Source: Anaerobacillus alkalilacustris
Lineage (GTDB): Bacteria; Bacillota; Bacilli; Bacillales; Anaerobacillaceae
Direction: 5' to 3'
Assembly (NCBI RefSeq): GCF_001866005.1
Contig: NZ_MLQR01000020.1
Span: 1 to 64,000 of the forward strand
DNA length: 64,000 bases
The notes below the pieces were generated by a model. It saw only the letters and a list, made by a program, of their open reading frames with translations, was not told the DNA's origin and did not search any database. The first letter of the stretch is position 1. Each line of letters starts with the position of its first letter. Made by a program: the position numbers and the translations under genes. Below are positions 1-7,912 of this stretch, piece after piece.

Positions 1-252
1 GTAAGCGAAAAACATTGCAAATTAGCCGATATTTTAAAGGCTACTTTGTGGAAACCAGCGCATATCTGGCTTCGAAAGATTGAAGGGAAAGCCCTCCCTT
101 AATACGCAATTTGTCGTCGTTGCACCAGTCTAATTGTAAATAAATTTCCAAATGGATGGAGCCATCTTTAGTTGGGTATTAACTTTTTTGGCTCTAAACA
201 AAGAAAATAATTAAACTGAAAATTATGACAATATTTATACAACGCTAGTGTC
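1..252. other. Left-edge region without an assignable gene
   Basis: Two reading frames on the + strand stay open from the window edge, one to a stop at 100-102 and one to a stop near 81. Neither encodes a peptide I recognise, so a truncated gene tail cannot be told from chance. The rest is AT-rich and leads into the YdeI-like gene. No hairpin terminator is visible. Confidence 0.3.
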
Positions 253-906
253 ATGACAATTATAAATAAATTAAAACTTGATAAATTTACGAATATGGCT
301 GTAATTAATCAACCAACCGATTACCATGTATTTACTGAACACGCGACTATACTTTCTAAAGATCATGATGCAATTTTCACTTTTGTTGAAACGGTTGATG
401 AAATGGTTACGCATGCACAACATATCATTAATAACCATCTTTTACTTGAGAAAGGATACGTTTTTTTTGCTTATCCGAAAAAAGGTAACAAACGCTATTA
501 TACATTTGTACATAGAGACGAAATTTTTCCGAAAATGGGTGTTGGAGAAGATGGGTATGTAGGTAATAGCGATATAAAATTTTCGCGGATGGTAAGTATG
601 GATGGTGTTTTCACTGTTGTTGGATTAAAGCGTGAAAAAATGAAGGAACGGAAATCATCAGCCCCAAGTCAATGTGTTGCCGCTTATGAGGACAAAGTTA
701 AGGATGTCGAAATCTTGTTAGCGGACTATCCAGAAGAGTTAAAATTTTATCAAAGCTTAACACCGGGTTACAAGAAAGATTGGGCACGTCAGATTTTCTC
801 TGCAAAACAAGAGAAGACAAGAGAAAAGCGAATTCATCAAATGATTGATGTGTTATCGCAAGGTTATAAATCGAACGATTTGTATCGGCAGAATCTGAAA
901 AGGTGA
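253..906 (+). CDS. YdeI/OmpD-associated family protein
   Basis: A 217-residue cytosolic protein with no signal peptide or membrane segment. The C-terminal part (about residues 165-210, containing LTPGYKKDWARQIFSAKQEK) is the signature of the YdeI/OmpD-associated family, where a short helical motif is followed by a conserved KxxTRxKRI run. Some members have been linked to bacteriocin tolerance, but no enzymatic activity is established and I infer none. The N-terminal 150 residues look like the DUF1905/DUF1801-type barrel often fused to this tail, though I recognise that part less surely. The start lacks a strong ribosome binding site, so it is uncertain. The gene appears monocistronic. Confidence 0.65.
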   Translation: MTIINKLKLDKFTNMAVINQPTDYHVFTEHATILSKDHDAIFTFVETVDEMVTHAQHIINNHLLLEKGYVFFAYPKKGNKRYYTFVHRDEIFPKMGVGEDGYVGNSDIKFSRMVSMDGVFTVVGLKREKMKERKSSAPSQCVAAYEDKVKDVEILLADYPEELKFYQSLTPGYKKDWARQIFSAKQEKTREKRIHQMIDVLSQGYKSNDLYRQNLKR

Positions 907-1028
907 TCACTTGAAAAAACGTGTGCACTATGACTTATACAGAAGTTGTTCAGTTATGTTTTAATGGTAAGGAGTGGCACTAGTAGGGGTCTCCCTTAGT
1001 ATAGTGAAAATTAGAAAGGGTAAGTTTT

Positions 1029-1430
1029 ATGATGAAACCGGTAAAATATAATTCGAGTGATAACCTATATGCGATAAAGACGGTGATGACTGAGGATCAC
1101 TCAGAGATTATGATAGGAAAGCTAGGTCGTTTTTCTTTCCAAAAAGGAATATATGTATATGTTGGGAGTGCCAAAAGAAATATTCAGTCTAGAATAGAAA
1201 GACATTTGAAAAAAGAAAAAAAGCAGCGCTGGCATTTTGATTATTTACGACCTTTTGTTCAGGTAGTAGAGGTCGAAACTTTTTCTGGAGAGGAAGGGGA
1301 GTGTCAGCTTTTTCATCGATTAATGATAGAAAATAAGGGAAGTATACCTGTACGAGGCTTCGGTTCCTCTGATTGCAAGTGTAGAGCTCATTTGTTTTTT
1401 AGTGAAACTATGGAATACGAAAATGAATAA
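1029..1430 (+). CDS. DUF123 / GIY-YIG-like nuclease family protein
   Basis: The 133-residue product has KGIYVYVGSAKRNIQSRIERHL near residues 39-60. This matches the GIY...YVGSA core and following arginine helix of the GIY-YIG fold as found in DUF123 proteins. The C-terminal GFGSSDCKCRAHLFF is also typical: DUF123 members end in a G-x-SDC-x-C-x-sHL motif. Relatives occur alone or fused to endonuclease III and are presumed DNA-binding or nicking enzymes; activity here is inference. An AAAGGG ribosome binding site lies about 10 bases before the ATG (a second ATG follows directly). An inverted repeat follows the stop. Confidence 0.75.
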   Translation: MMKPVKYNSSDNLYAIKTVMTEDHSEIMIGKLGRFSFQKGIYVYVGSAKRNIQSRIERHLKKEKKQRWHFDYLRPFVQVVEVETFSGEEGECQLFHRLMIENKGSIPVRGFGSSDCKCRAHLFFSETMEYENE

Positions 1431-1449
1431 GATTACATGTACCGTTCGG

Positions 1450-1506
1450 TGAAGAAACCTGAAATGAAAGTGGAGTTAGATGTGAAATAACTTCAGGTTT
1501 ACTTCA
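1450..1506 (+). repeat. Inverted repeat after the DUF123 gene
   Basis: GTGAAGAAACCTGAA and TTCAGGTTTACTTCAC form a near-perfect stem with one extra base, separated by about 27 bases. It sits just after the stop at 1430. The following sequence is not a clean T-tract, so it may be a weak terminator or a repeat remnant. Confidence 0.4.
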
Positions 1507-1726
1507 CTACGTTTTATTGTGGAAGCAGCGTGTTTCTGGACTAATCGTTTCGTTGATGATACACATGAAGACTGTTATTTATAATGTGATTTTGTTATGG
1601 AGTTCAATTTCTCAGCACACGTCAGGAGTTGAAGGAGCCATTGACTTAATCCCATTTTGGAGCTTCTTATTCGTTGGAACATCTGCAGCCATGGTAGGAT
1701 TGCTTTCGTTTAAAAAATAGTTTGTG

Positions 1727-2278
1727 TTAAGTCTCTTCATAAAGGTTTCTAAAAATATAAACGTGTATTGAGCGGACTCTTGTTCCGTTATTTTTCGAAA
1801 ACACTTTAATTTTGCACTTTTTCGGAAACTTTGTGAGCCGATGTTTGGCACGCAATTCATCTTCTTTTGCGTCTTCTCTAGCTCTAACTAAATCTCGTAA
1901 TGCTTCATCTTCTGGCGTGGGTACATAGATTGAGGTTAACTCCCCAGCTCGAAATAACTGTGCAAGGCGAACGGCATCTCTCTTATCAGTTTTTACGCGG
2001 TCTCCCGACTTTCGTGGGATCAAAGATGGCGCAATTACGTCACATTCAATTCCTAAACTTAGGAAAAATCGGTAAAGTGGGTATCCTGTTGGACCAGCTT
2101 CATAACACACTAAAAGATTTTCAGGCTCCCCTAAGTTTTTAACTAATTTCCTGATTGCCTCAGGAGTATTTGGAATGGTACCGTAATATCTAGCTTTTTC
2201 TCTCCCTTGATCGGCAATCGCAACAGAAATTTTTTCTTTAGATACGTCTAAACCTACAAATTTTGTGTTATCCTTCAT
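1727..2278 (-). pseudogene. IS110-family transposase, truncated
   Basis: The first ~150 residues of this 183-residue frame are the RuvC-like DEDD domain of IS110-family transposases. Visible motifs are FVGLDVSK near residue 10 (first catalytic Asp), CYEAGPTGY near 60 (Glu), and VKTDKRDAVRLAQLFRAGEL near 100 (the two Asp). After RAKHRLTKF the sequence becomes unrelated and ends. Full proteins are about 340-430 residues and carry a C-terminal Tnp_20 domain with the catalytic serine, which is missing, so the element should be inactive. The non-coding region upstream (2279-2400) holds a strong hairpin where IS110 elements place their bridge RNA. Confidence 0.85.
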
Positions 2279-2412
2279 AGTAATGGCTCCCTTCGTAATG
2301 TAGCTCTGATTTGGTTATTGTTTTTGCATTAAACAATCTAACCAAATTAACCTACGCTGTTACGAGTAGGGGGCCAGTTTTGTTCATGATAACTTAAGTA
2401 CAAATCAGTTTG
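2279..2412 (-). mobile_element. Non-coding end of the IS110 remnant, with hairpin and B-like repeat junction
   Basis: On the minus strand, upstream of the transposase start, TTTGGTTAGATTGTTT and AAAACAATAACCAAA (2310-2346) form a long hairpin with a ten-base loop and one bulge. In IS110-group elements this position encodes the bridge RNA. Sequence at about 2344-2412 resembles one end of repeat family B (an ACCTACGCT word, a GGGGGC block and the shared ACAAATCAGTTTGA tail), as if the element had inserted in or next to a B copy. The exact element end is not defined. Confidence 0.4.
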
Positions 2413-2435
2413 AAAAATTATTTTTTTCTTGAACT

Positions 2436-2478
2436 TGTGACAAAGGTCACCTCATAAATTTCTCGTTACTGATATTCT
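2436..2478 (+). promoter_or_regulatory. FNR site and promoter of hcp
   Basis: TGTGA-CAAAGG-TCACC at 2436-2451 matches the Bacillus FNR consensus TGTGA-N6-TCACA with one deviation. A -10-like TATTCT lies at 2473-2478, putting transcription start near 2485 and the site centre at about -41.5. That is the spacing of class II FNR activation. It implies induction of hcp under oxygen limitation. Confidence 0.75.
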
Positions 2479-2528
2479 ATTTTTAGCGAAAGAAAGCAAA
2501 CAAGTTTTAGCAAGGGGGAATTTTATTA

Positions 2529-4187
2529 ATGAGTATGTTTTGTCATCAATGTCAAGAAGCTTTAAAAAATACTGGCTGTAATTTAGCGGCTGGGGTTTGT
2601 GGAAAAACAAGTGAGGTTGCAAATCTTCAAGATTTATTAATTTATACATTGAAGGGTGTTGCTGAATTTAATCAACAAGCTCGTATTGCGGGGATTAATC
2701 AATTAAAAACAGATCGAATAATTTTAGATGGACTATTCACAACGATCACAAATGCTAACTTTGAAGATACTTCGGTTGCAAATCGAATTGAAAAAGCACT
2801 AGAAGTACGCGATTCTATCAAACAAGAATTAGTAGATAAAGGTGCTTTAAAGGACAAAGAGTATCCTGACTATGCAACATGGGATGGTTCGTTTGCAGAT
2901 TTTGAAAGAAAATCTGAGGAAAAGCAAGTCGGTATTTTGGCTACTGAAAATGAAGATGTACGTAGTTTACGTTCATTAATTTTATTTGGTTTAAAAGGAA
3001 TGGCAGCTTATGCTAAACATGCATTAAACCTAGGCCATGAAGGCAATGAAATTTATGACTTTATCGAAAAAGCTTTACTAGCTACAGAAGATGATTCGTT
3101 AAGTGCTGATGAGCTTGTGAGTTTAGTAATGGAAACTGGGAAATACGGTGTAGATGTAATGGCGTTATTAGATAAAGCAAACACATCTAGATTCGGTCAT
3201 CCAGAAATGACGGAAGTGAAAATTGACACACGTAACAATCCTGCTATTCTCGTTAGTGGACATGATTTGAAAGACTTTGAGGAGCTTCTTGAACAAACAG
3301 AAGGTACAGGAGTAGACGTTTACACTCACTCTGAAATGCTTCCTGCAAACTATTATCCAGCTTTCAAAAAGTATGAGCATTTCTATGGAAACTATGGAAA
3401 CGCATGGTGGAAACAAAAAGAAGAATTCGAAAGCTTTAACGGACCAATTCTCTTTACAACTAACTGTATTGTGCCGCCAAAGGGAAGCTATAAAGATCGC
3501 GTTTATACGACTGGTTCAACAGCTTATCCCGGGTTTAAGCACATTTCAGATCGTGAAGATGGGAAAACGAAAGACTTCTCTGAAATCATTGAACATGCGA
3601 AGAAATTACCTGCACCAACTACAATTGAAGAAGGAACAATTGTTGGTGGGTTTGCTCATAACCAAGTAACACAATTAGCTGATAAAGTTGTAGATGCAGT
3701 TAAAACTGGAGCAATCAAGAAATTCTTTGTAATGGCAGGTTGTGACGGACGAATGAAGTCACGTGACTACTATTCAGAGTTTGCACAAACTCTACCACAA
3801 GATACTGTAATTTTAACAGCTGGCTGTGCGAAGTACCGTTACAACAAACTATCTTTAGGTGACATTGGTGGTATCCCACGTGTTCTTGATGCTGGACAAT
3901 GTAACGATTCTTATTCATTAGCTGTTGTAGCAATGAAGCTAAAAGAAATCTTTGAATTAAACGACATTAACGAATTACCAATTGAATATAACCTAGCTTG
4001 GTATGAGCAAAAAGCCGTAATCGTTTTATTAGCTCTATTATACCTAGGTGTGAAAGATATTAAATTAGGGCCAACACTACCAGCGTTCTTATCTCCAAAC
4101 GTAGCGAAAGTTTTAGTGGAGAACTTCGGAATTAGTGGTATTACTACTGTAGAAGAAGACATGGATGCGTTCATGGCTAAAGCATAA
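2529..4187 (+). CDS. hcp: Hydroxylamine reductase / hybrid cluster protein
   Basis: A full-length 552-residue HCP. The N-terminal cysteines C5, C8, C17 and C24 ligate the first Fe-S cluster in the close spacing seen in anaerobe-type enzymes. Later ligand motifs for the hybrid 4Fe-2S-2O cluster are visible: [46 protein letters not shown] and [10 protein letters not shown]. HCPs reduce hydroxylamine in vitro and are thought to act in vivo on nitric oxide or S-nitrosylation stress in the cytosol. An AAGGGGG ribosome binding site precedes the ATG. The gene is alone, between an FNR-controlled promoter and a strong terminator, and no hcr reductase is adjacent. The identification is secure; the physiological substrate is family knowledge. 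Confidence 0.97.
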   Translation: MSMFCHQCQEALKNTGCNLAAGVCGKTSEVANLQDLLIYTLKGVAEFNQQARIAGINQLKTDRIILDGLFTTITNANFEDTSVANRIEKALEVRDSIKQELVDKGALKDKEYPDYATWDGSFADFERKSEEKQVGILATENEDVRSLRSLILFGLKGMAAYAKHALNLGHEGNEIYDFIEKALLATEDDSLSADELVSLVMETGKYGVDVMALLDKANTSRFGHPEMTEVKIDTRNNPAILVSGHDLKDFEELLEQTEGTGVDVYTHSEMLPANYYPAFKKYEHFYGNYGNAWWKQKEEFESFNGPILFTTNCIVPPKGSYKDRVYTTGSTAYPGFKHISDREDGKTKDFSEIIEHAKKLPAPTTIEEGTIVGGFAHNQVTQLADKVVDAVKTGAIKKFFVMAGCDGRMKSRDYYSEFAQTLPQDTVILTAGCAKYRYNKLSLGDIGGIPRVLDAGQCNDSYSLAVVAMKLKEIFELNDINELPIEYNLAWYEQKAVIVLLALLYLGVKDIKLGPTLPAFLSPNVAKVLVENFGISGITTVEEDMDAFMAKA

Positions 4188-4195
4188 AATAAACG

Positions 4196-4234
4196 AAAAA
4201 CCCAATTCCATCATAAAAAGGAATTGGGTTTTTT
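4196..4234 (+). terminator. Rho-independent terminator of hcp
   Basis: CCCAATTCC and GGAATTGGG pair perfectly across a ten-base loop, flanked by AAAA and a run of six T. Confidence 0.93.
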
Positions 4235-4505
4235 GTATATTTATTAACCAAGGTAAAAGTGCTCAATTTAACTGGGTGAGACGCTAACTGATTACGTAAA
4301 AGCTACGTAGTGTTTTACGACAATTTTAAGGTGGATACTCATGGCGATTTTCAATTTTCATAATATGAACGTTCATCGAATTTTTTTCTCTCTTAATAAT
4401 CTGCCGCATTTATACCATAATATTCATAATAATGGTAATGATAGGAATAATATCATTTTTCGTTTATAATAAAAATTTGTTTATTAAATCGAAAGGAGAT
4501 GGAAA
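4235..4505. other. Intergenic region upstream of yhdT-panF
   Basis: AT-rich and without an ORF. A TATAAT hexamer at 4465-4470 lies about 35 bases before the yhdT start, but no convincing -35 is seen. A GAAAGGAGATGG ribosome binding site ends the region. Confidence 0.4.
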
Positions 4506-4790
4506 ATGACTCAATTTGATAAAAAAAATGATCCTAGGTTTAAAATTGCACATCGTGAGGCTCTGATTGGTATTGGACTAGTTATCTTTAATTTTATATG
4601 GTGGTTTGGTTTTGCATATGGACTAGGTTCTACTCCAGTAGAAGAATACACGTATATTATTGGATTACCTGCATGGTTTTTTTATAGCTGCGTAGTTGGC
4701 TTATTTGTGATGATCTTTTTAGTTATCGTCCTGGTAAAGAAGTTTTTTGTAGATGTAGATTTTGAGACCGAAGCGGAGGATACTGAATGA
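4506..4790 (+). CDS. yhdT: YhdT-like small membrane protein (DUF997)
   Basis: The 94-residue product has two hydrophobic segments (about residues 20-40 and 55-80) and an acidic C-terminus. The pattern HREALIGIGLVIFNFIWWFGFAYGLG followed by EYTYIIGLPAWFFYSCV is characteristic of the YhdT/DUF997 family. This family nearly always precedes the pantothenate transporter gene panF and resembles small accessory subunits of other sodium:solute symporters. It overlaps panF by four bases (ATGA), so translation is coupled. A partner role in Na+/pantothenate transport is inferred from context. Confidence 0.9.
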   Translation: MTQFDKKNDPRFKIAHREALIGIGLVIFNFIWWFGFAYGLGSTPVEEYTYIIGLPAWFFYSCVVGLFVMIFLVIVLVKKFFVDVDFETEAEDTE

Positions 4791-6232
4791 ATTGGTCTGT
4801 TATTATTCCATTAGTTATTTTCTTAATTTTAATATTTGCGATTGGGTTTTGGTCTTCATTTCATTTAAAGAGGACGAATAATTTTTTACAAGAGTACTTT
4901 TTAGGTAGTCGTGAGCTAGGTGGATTCATTCTAGCAATGACGATGATTGCAACATATGGAAGTGCGAGTAGTTTTATTGGTGGGCCTGGAGCTGCTTATA
5001 CACAAGGTTTAGGGTGGGTTTTACTTGCTATGATTCAAGTAGCGACAGGATATTTTGTTTTGATGATACTTGGAAAGAAGTTTGCTATTTATGCAAGAAA
5101 ATATAAAGCGATAACTTTAATCGATTTTTTACGAAAAAGATATGATAATAGTAAATGGCTCGTATTAGTGTCAGCTTTTAGTATTATCGTTTTCCTATTT
5201 TCAGCTATGGCTGCACAATGGGTTGGCGGAGCCAGATTAATTTCCTCACTAACAGGATTAACTTACACATCAGCGTTGTTCATTTTTGCGATTGCTGTTT
5301 TACTATATGTTATTATTGGAGGGTTTAGAGCAGTAGCTGTTACGGACTTACTTCAAGGGATTGTCATGTTTGTCGGAACGTTAATTATTCTTATCGGTAC
5401 AATTGTTGCAGGTGGCGGGATTCCGAATATAATGGCTGCTTTAGTGGCTGAAAATCCTAATCTTGTAACGCCGTTTGGTCATGATGGTGGTTTATCACCT
5501 GCTTATGTTTCATCTTTTTGGATTTTAGTAGGCGTCGGAGTTGTTGCTTTACCACAAGTAACCGTGCGAGCAATGTCTTATAAAAATTCGAAGGCTATGC
5601 ACCGAGCATTAATTATCGGTACGATTGTCGTTGGGTTTATTATGCTTGGTATGCATCTAACAGGTGTGTTTGCAAGAGCAGTTCTACCAGGAATTGAAGT
5701 AGGGGACACGGTTATGCCGTTGATTGCGATGGAAGTACTCCCAGCTTGGGTTGCGGGAATAGTTTTAGCTGCTCCAATGGCAGCAATTATGTCAACAGTG
5801 GACTCATTGTTATTACTTGTTAGTTCGACAGTCGTGAAAGATGTCTATATGAACTATATCAAACCCCAAGCATCAATAAAGGAAGTAAAACGGGTAAGTT
5901 TTGGTGTCACAGCAGTGTTAGGTGTACTCGTATTTATGATGGCACTAAGTCCACCTAACTTATTAATTTGGCTAAATTTATTCGCATTTGGTGGTCTGCA
6001 AGCAACATTTATCTGGCCAGTGATAATGGGTCTTTATTGGCAAAGGGGAAATAAATATGGTGCCATTGCTTCAATGGTTGTAGGAATTAGTTCATATATA
6101 TTAATCCATACATATTATCCAAATTTATTTGGCGTTCATACTGTTGTTTTTCCGATTATCTTTTCATTGTTAGCTTTTGTAGGTTTTAGTTTGCTAACAA
6201 AACAAAGTAGAGAGGAACAGCTGTCGGCTTAG
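4787..6232 (+). CDS. panF: Sodium/pantothenate symporter
   Basis: The 481-residue polytopic protein belongs to the sodium:solute symporter (SSS) family, with about 13 predicted membrane helices. Diagnostic segments include YGSASSFIGGPGAAYTQGLGW near residues 60-82, a GGFRAVAVTDLLQG block (SSS signature region) near 180, and MAAIMSTVDSLLLL near 327. Length and the YhdT partner point to PanF, which imports pantothenate, the coenzyme A precursor, with Na+. SSS paralogues for proline or other solutes are similar, so the substrate rests on the YhdT linkage and overall match. No clear terminator follows; repeat A1 begins about 40 bases after the stop. Confidence 0.9.
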   Translation: MNWSVIIPLVIFLILIFAIGFWSSFHLKRTNNFLQEYFLGSRELGGFILAMTMIATYGSASSFIGGPGAAYTQGLGWVLLAMIQVATGYFVLMILGKKFAIYARKYKAITLIDFLRKRYDNSKWLVLVSAFSIIVFLFSAMAAQWVGGARLISSLTGLTYTSALFIFAIAVLLYVIIGGFRAVAVTDLLQGIVMFVGTLIILIGTIVAGGGIPNIMAALVAENPNLVTPFGHDGGLSPAYVSSFWILVGVGVVALPQVTVRAMSYKNSKAMHRALIIGTIVVGFIMLGMHLTGVFARAVLPGIEVGDTVMPLIAMEVLPAWVAGIVLAAPMAAIMSTVDSLLLLVSSTVVKDVYMNYIKPQASIKEVKRVSFGVTAVLGVLVFMMALSPPNLLIWLNLFAFGGLQATFIWPVIMGLYWQRGNKYGAIASMVVGISSYILIHTYYPNLFGVHTVVFPIIFSLLAFVGFSLLTKQSREEQLSA

Positions 6233-6268
6233 TATTAGCAACATACTAGGAATAAAAATGGTGTCAAT

Positions 6269-6485
6269 TTATTCCAATCTTAAGGGGCTGTACGACCTTC
6301 CTCTCAAAACATAAGAAAATCGAAAAGTTTAAGTGTGGGATTAACTGCCCCTAAAGGTCCGATATAGAATAACTAATCATCAGCGAAAACTGATGATTAG
6401 TTATTCTTATGCCCGTGGTATAAGTTAAACTAACAATCAGTGGTGGATGAAGGAACCCGCACTGATTGAAGTTCAGTTTTATCTA
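6269..6485 (+). repeat. Repeat family A, full-length copy A1
   Basis: The most complete copy of the modular hairpin element. H1: an AGGGGC...GCCCCT stem around 6283-6352. H2: GAATAACTAATCATCAG pairing with CTGATGATTAGTTATTC, about 6368-6408. H3: AACTAACAATCAGTG pairing with CACTGATTGAAGTT, about 6428-6474. It starts with TTATTCCAATCTTAAGGGG and ends near GAAGTTCAG. It fills most of the gap between panF and the sigY promoter. Confidence 0.75.
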
Positions 6486-6568
6486 GAGATTACTATCGAT
6501 GGAATAGTAATTCCCTACATTCTCCAAAGGCATTTTATATAATTTATTTAAAAAAGTAATATAAAAAA

Positions 6569-6594
6569 TGAACGATTGATTATTCTCGTTCGTC
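6569..6594 (+). promoter_or_regulatory. SigY-type ECF promoter of the sigY operon
   Basis: TGAACG at 6569-6574 and CGTC at 6591-6594 are separated by 16 bases, the recognition pattern reported for B. subtilis SigY (TGAACG...CGTC). The site lies about 34 bases before the sigY start, consistent with autoregulation. Confidence 0.8.
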
Positions 6595-6627
6595 ATATAA
6601 CTGATCACCAATAGAAAGGGGTAACTT

Positions 6628-7173
6628 ATGGAACAGGAGGATGATGTGGTCATCATTCGAAAAGCAATGACCGGAGATGACGATGCTTTTGCTCATCTCT
6701 TTCAACGGTATTATTCTTTTCTTTATAAATATCTATTGAAGTTGACACTTGATGAAGAAGTGAGTAGAGATCTTGCTCAGGAAACGATGTTGAAGTGTTA
6801 TACGAATCTTGCATCGTTCAAAGCGGATGGGAAGTTCTCGACTTGGATGATTTCGATCGCTACTAGGTTATATATTGATTTGTTCCGAAAAAAGAAACGG
6901 GAGAGGAAATGGCTCGAACAGCTGAAACGAACGTTGTCACGTCAACTTTCTTGGCAAGCGGATATGAAAGGGATGGAATGGAGCGATGTGTTTACTGATT
7001 TCAATCAATTAGATGCTAATGTGAGAGTGCCAATCCTACTACATCATTATTATGGGTATACGTATGACGAGATCGGAGAGATGATGGGTATAAAAACTGG
7101 AACAGTAAAATCTAGAGTCCATAATGGCCTAAAACAGATACGAAAGGAGTGGGATGATGAAAAGAAGAGATGA
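6628..7173 (+). CDS. sigY: ECF RNA polymerase sigma factor SigY
   Basis: A 181-residue group 4 sigma factor. Region 2 spans about residues 20-90 (DAFAHLFQRYY, SRDLAQETMLKCY, KFSTWMISIATRLYIDLFRK). Region 4 spans about 125-178 (VRVPILLHHYYGYTYDEIGEMM, KTGTVKSRVHNGLKQIRK). The next five genes reproduce the B. subtilis sigY-yxlCDEFG order and sizes, which identifies it as SigY. The upstream TGAACG-N16-CGTC promoter supports autoregulation. SigY regulons are small; roles in antibiotic or bacteriocin-related stress have been proposed for B. subtilis and are not visible here. The ribosome binding site AAAGGGG precedes the ATG. It overlaps yxlC by 20 bases. Confidence 0.92.
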   Translation: MEQEDDVVIIRKAMTGDDDAFAHLFQRYYSFLYKYLLKLTLDEEVSRDLAQETMLKCYTNLASFKADGKFSTWMISIATRLYIDLFRKKKRERKWLEQLKRTLSRQLSWQADMKGMEWSDVFTDFNQLDANVRVPILLHHYYGYTYDEIGEMMGIKTGTVKSRVHNGLKQIRKEWDDEKKR

Positions 7174-7483
7174 TCAAGAGCAAATCCAAAAATTGAAACA
7201 CGACTGGGAACAGGTGGATAAATTAGGGGGAAGTTCTTCTATTTCTGTAATCGAAATAAATAATCAACTTAAAGCTCATGAAGCTAAACAAGCAAAGAAG
7301 TTTTATAAAGAACTTACACTCTTTTTGTTCACAGCTGTCTGTATTTTAAGTGCCATTATTATTAGTTTCGTTCAATCTCCTGTTTTTTTTATCGCAATAC
7401 AAATTGGGGCAATTTTCCTTGCACCTCTCGTTCTTTTCGTACTTTTGAAAAGAAGGAAACAAGAAGGGATGTTCTCTAAATGA
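7154..7483 (+). CDS. yxlC: Negative regulator of SigY (YxlC-like)
   Basis: A 109-residue protein with a charged N-terminal half (about residues 1-55) and two membrane segments (about 56-75 and 80-100). It lies directly after sigY and matches YxlC in size and layout. In B. subtilis YxlC, with YxlD, restrains SigY at the membrane; the N-terminal half would face the cytoplasm to hold sigma. It has no zinc-type HxxxCxxC anti-sigma motif, so binding must use another mode. The start overlaps the end of sigY. Confidence 0.82.
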   Translation: MMKRRDDQEQIQKLKHDWEQVDKLGGSSSISVIEINNQLKAHEAKQAKKFYKELTLFLFTAVCILSAIIISFVQSPVFFIAIQIGAIFLAPLVLFVLLKRRKQEGMFSK

Positions 7484-7698
7484 CAACATTTGAGTTATAC
7501 GTCCTATTTCCGTTAATTATTTTAATTTTACTAATACAAAGTACCCTTTTATTTATAGATGCGAAGAAGAAAAGGGTTTTTGCATGGTTTTGGGGGGTTT
7601 GGGGATTAATTCAATTCCCATTACCGACATTGTTTTATTTCATATTTGTGATTTTGCCGCATAATAGAAAACGAAAAAAACAAAACGAGGAGAGATGA
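7480..7698 (+). CDS. yxlD: YxlD-like membrane protein
   Basis: A 72-residue protein with two hydrophobic segments (about residues 6-26 and 34-60) and a basic tail (NRKRKKQNEER). Position, length and the LLIQSTLLFIDAKKKRVFAWFWG pattern fit YxlD, which assists YxlC in inhibiting SigY in B. subtilis. It overlaps yxlC by four bases (ATGA) and yxlE by four bases. Confidence 0.8.
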   Translation: MTTFELYVLFPLIILILLIQSTLLFIDAKKKRVFAWFWGVWGLIQFPLPTLFYFIFVILPHNRKRKKQNEER

Positions 7699-7901
7699 AC
7701 ATGGAACTTTTAAATGATATTAACTGGGCACTTGTAACTCCGTTGATAGTTTTACAACTCATATTAATGGTATTTGCGTTAGTGAGTTGCGCAAAACAAG
7801 AGGAAACGAATGGGCCAAAATTGATGTGGGTATTAATTATTATTTTCGTAAATTTAATAGGTCCAATTTTATACTTTTTACTTGGCCGAAAAAATGGATA
7901 G
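7695..7901 (+). CDS. yxlE: YxlE-like membrane protein (PLD nuclease N-terminal family)
   Basis: A 68-residue protein with two helices (about residues 12-31 and 43-63) and the VNLIGPILYFLLGRK ending typical of the small PLDc_N family. It is the third small gene of the sigY operon, matching YxlE. Function is unknown, although such peptides often accompany ABC transporters. It starts four bases before the yxlD stop. Confidence 0.8.
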   Translation: MNMELLNDINWALVTPLIVLQLILMVFALVSCAKQEETNGPKLMWVLIIIFVNLIGPILYFLLGRKNG

Positions 7902-7912
7902 GGGAGGAAAGT

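Noticed and set aside
1-102. Open frame at the left edge
   Set aside because: Two frames are open and neither gives a recognisable protein, so a truncated gene cannot be supported.
1517-1720. 67-residue frame with a hydrophobic end
   Set aside because: TTG start without a ribosome binding site, no recognisable family, and located between an inverted repeat and IS debris.
7787-7912. Upstream ATG for the yxlF ABC ATPase
   Set aside because: It overlaps yxlE in another frame; GGGGAGG directly precedes ATG 7913, where homology begins.
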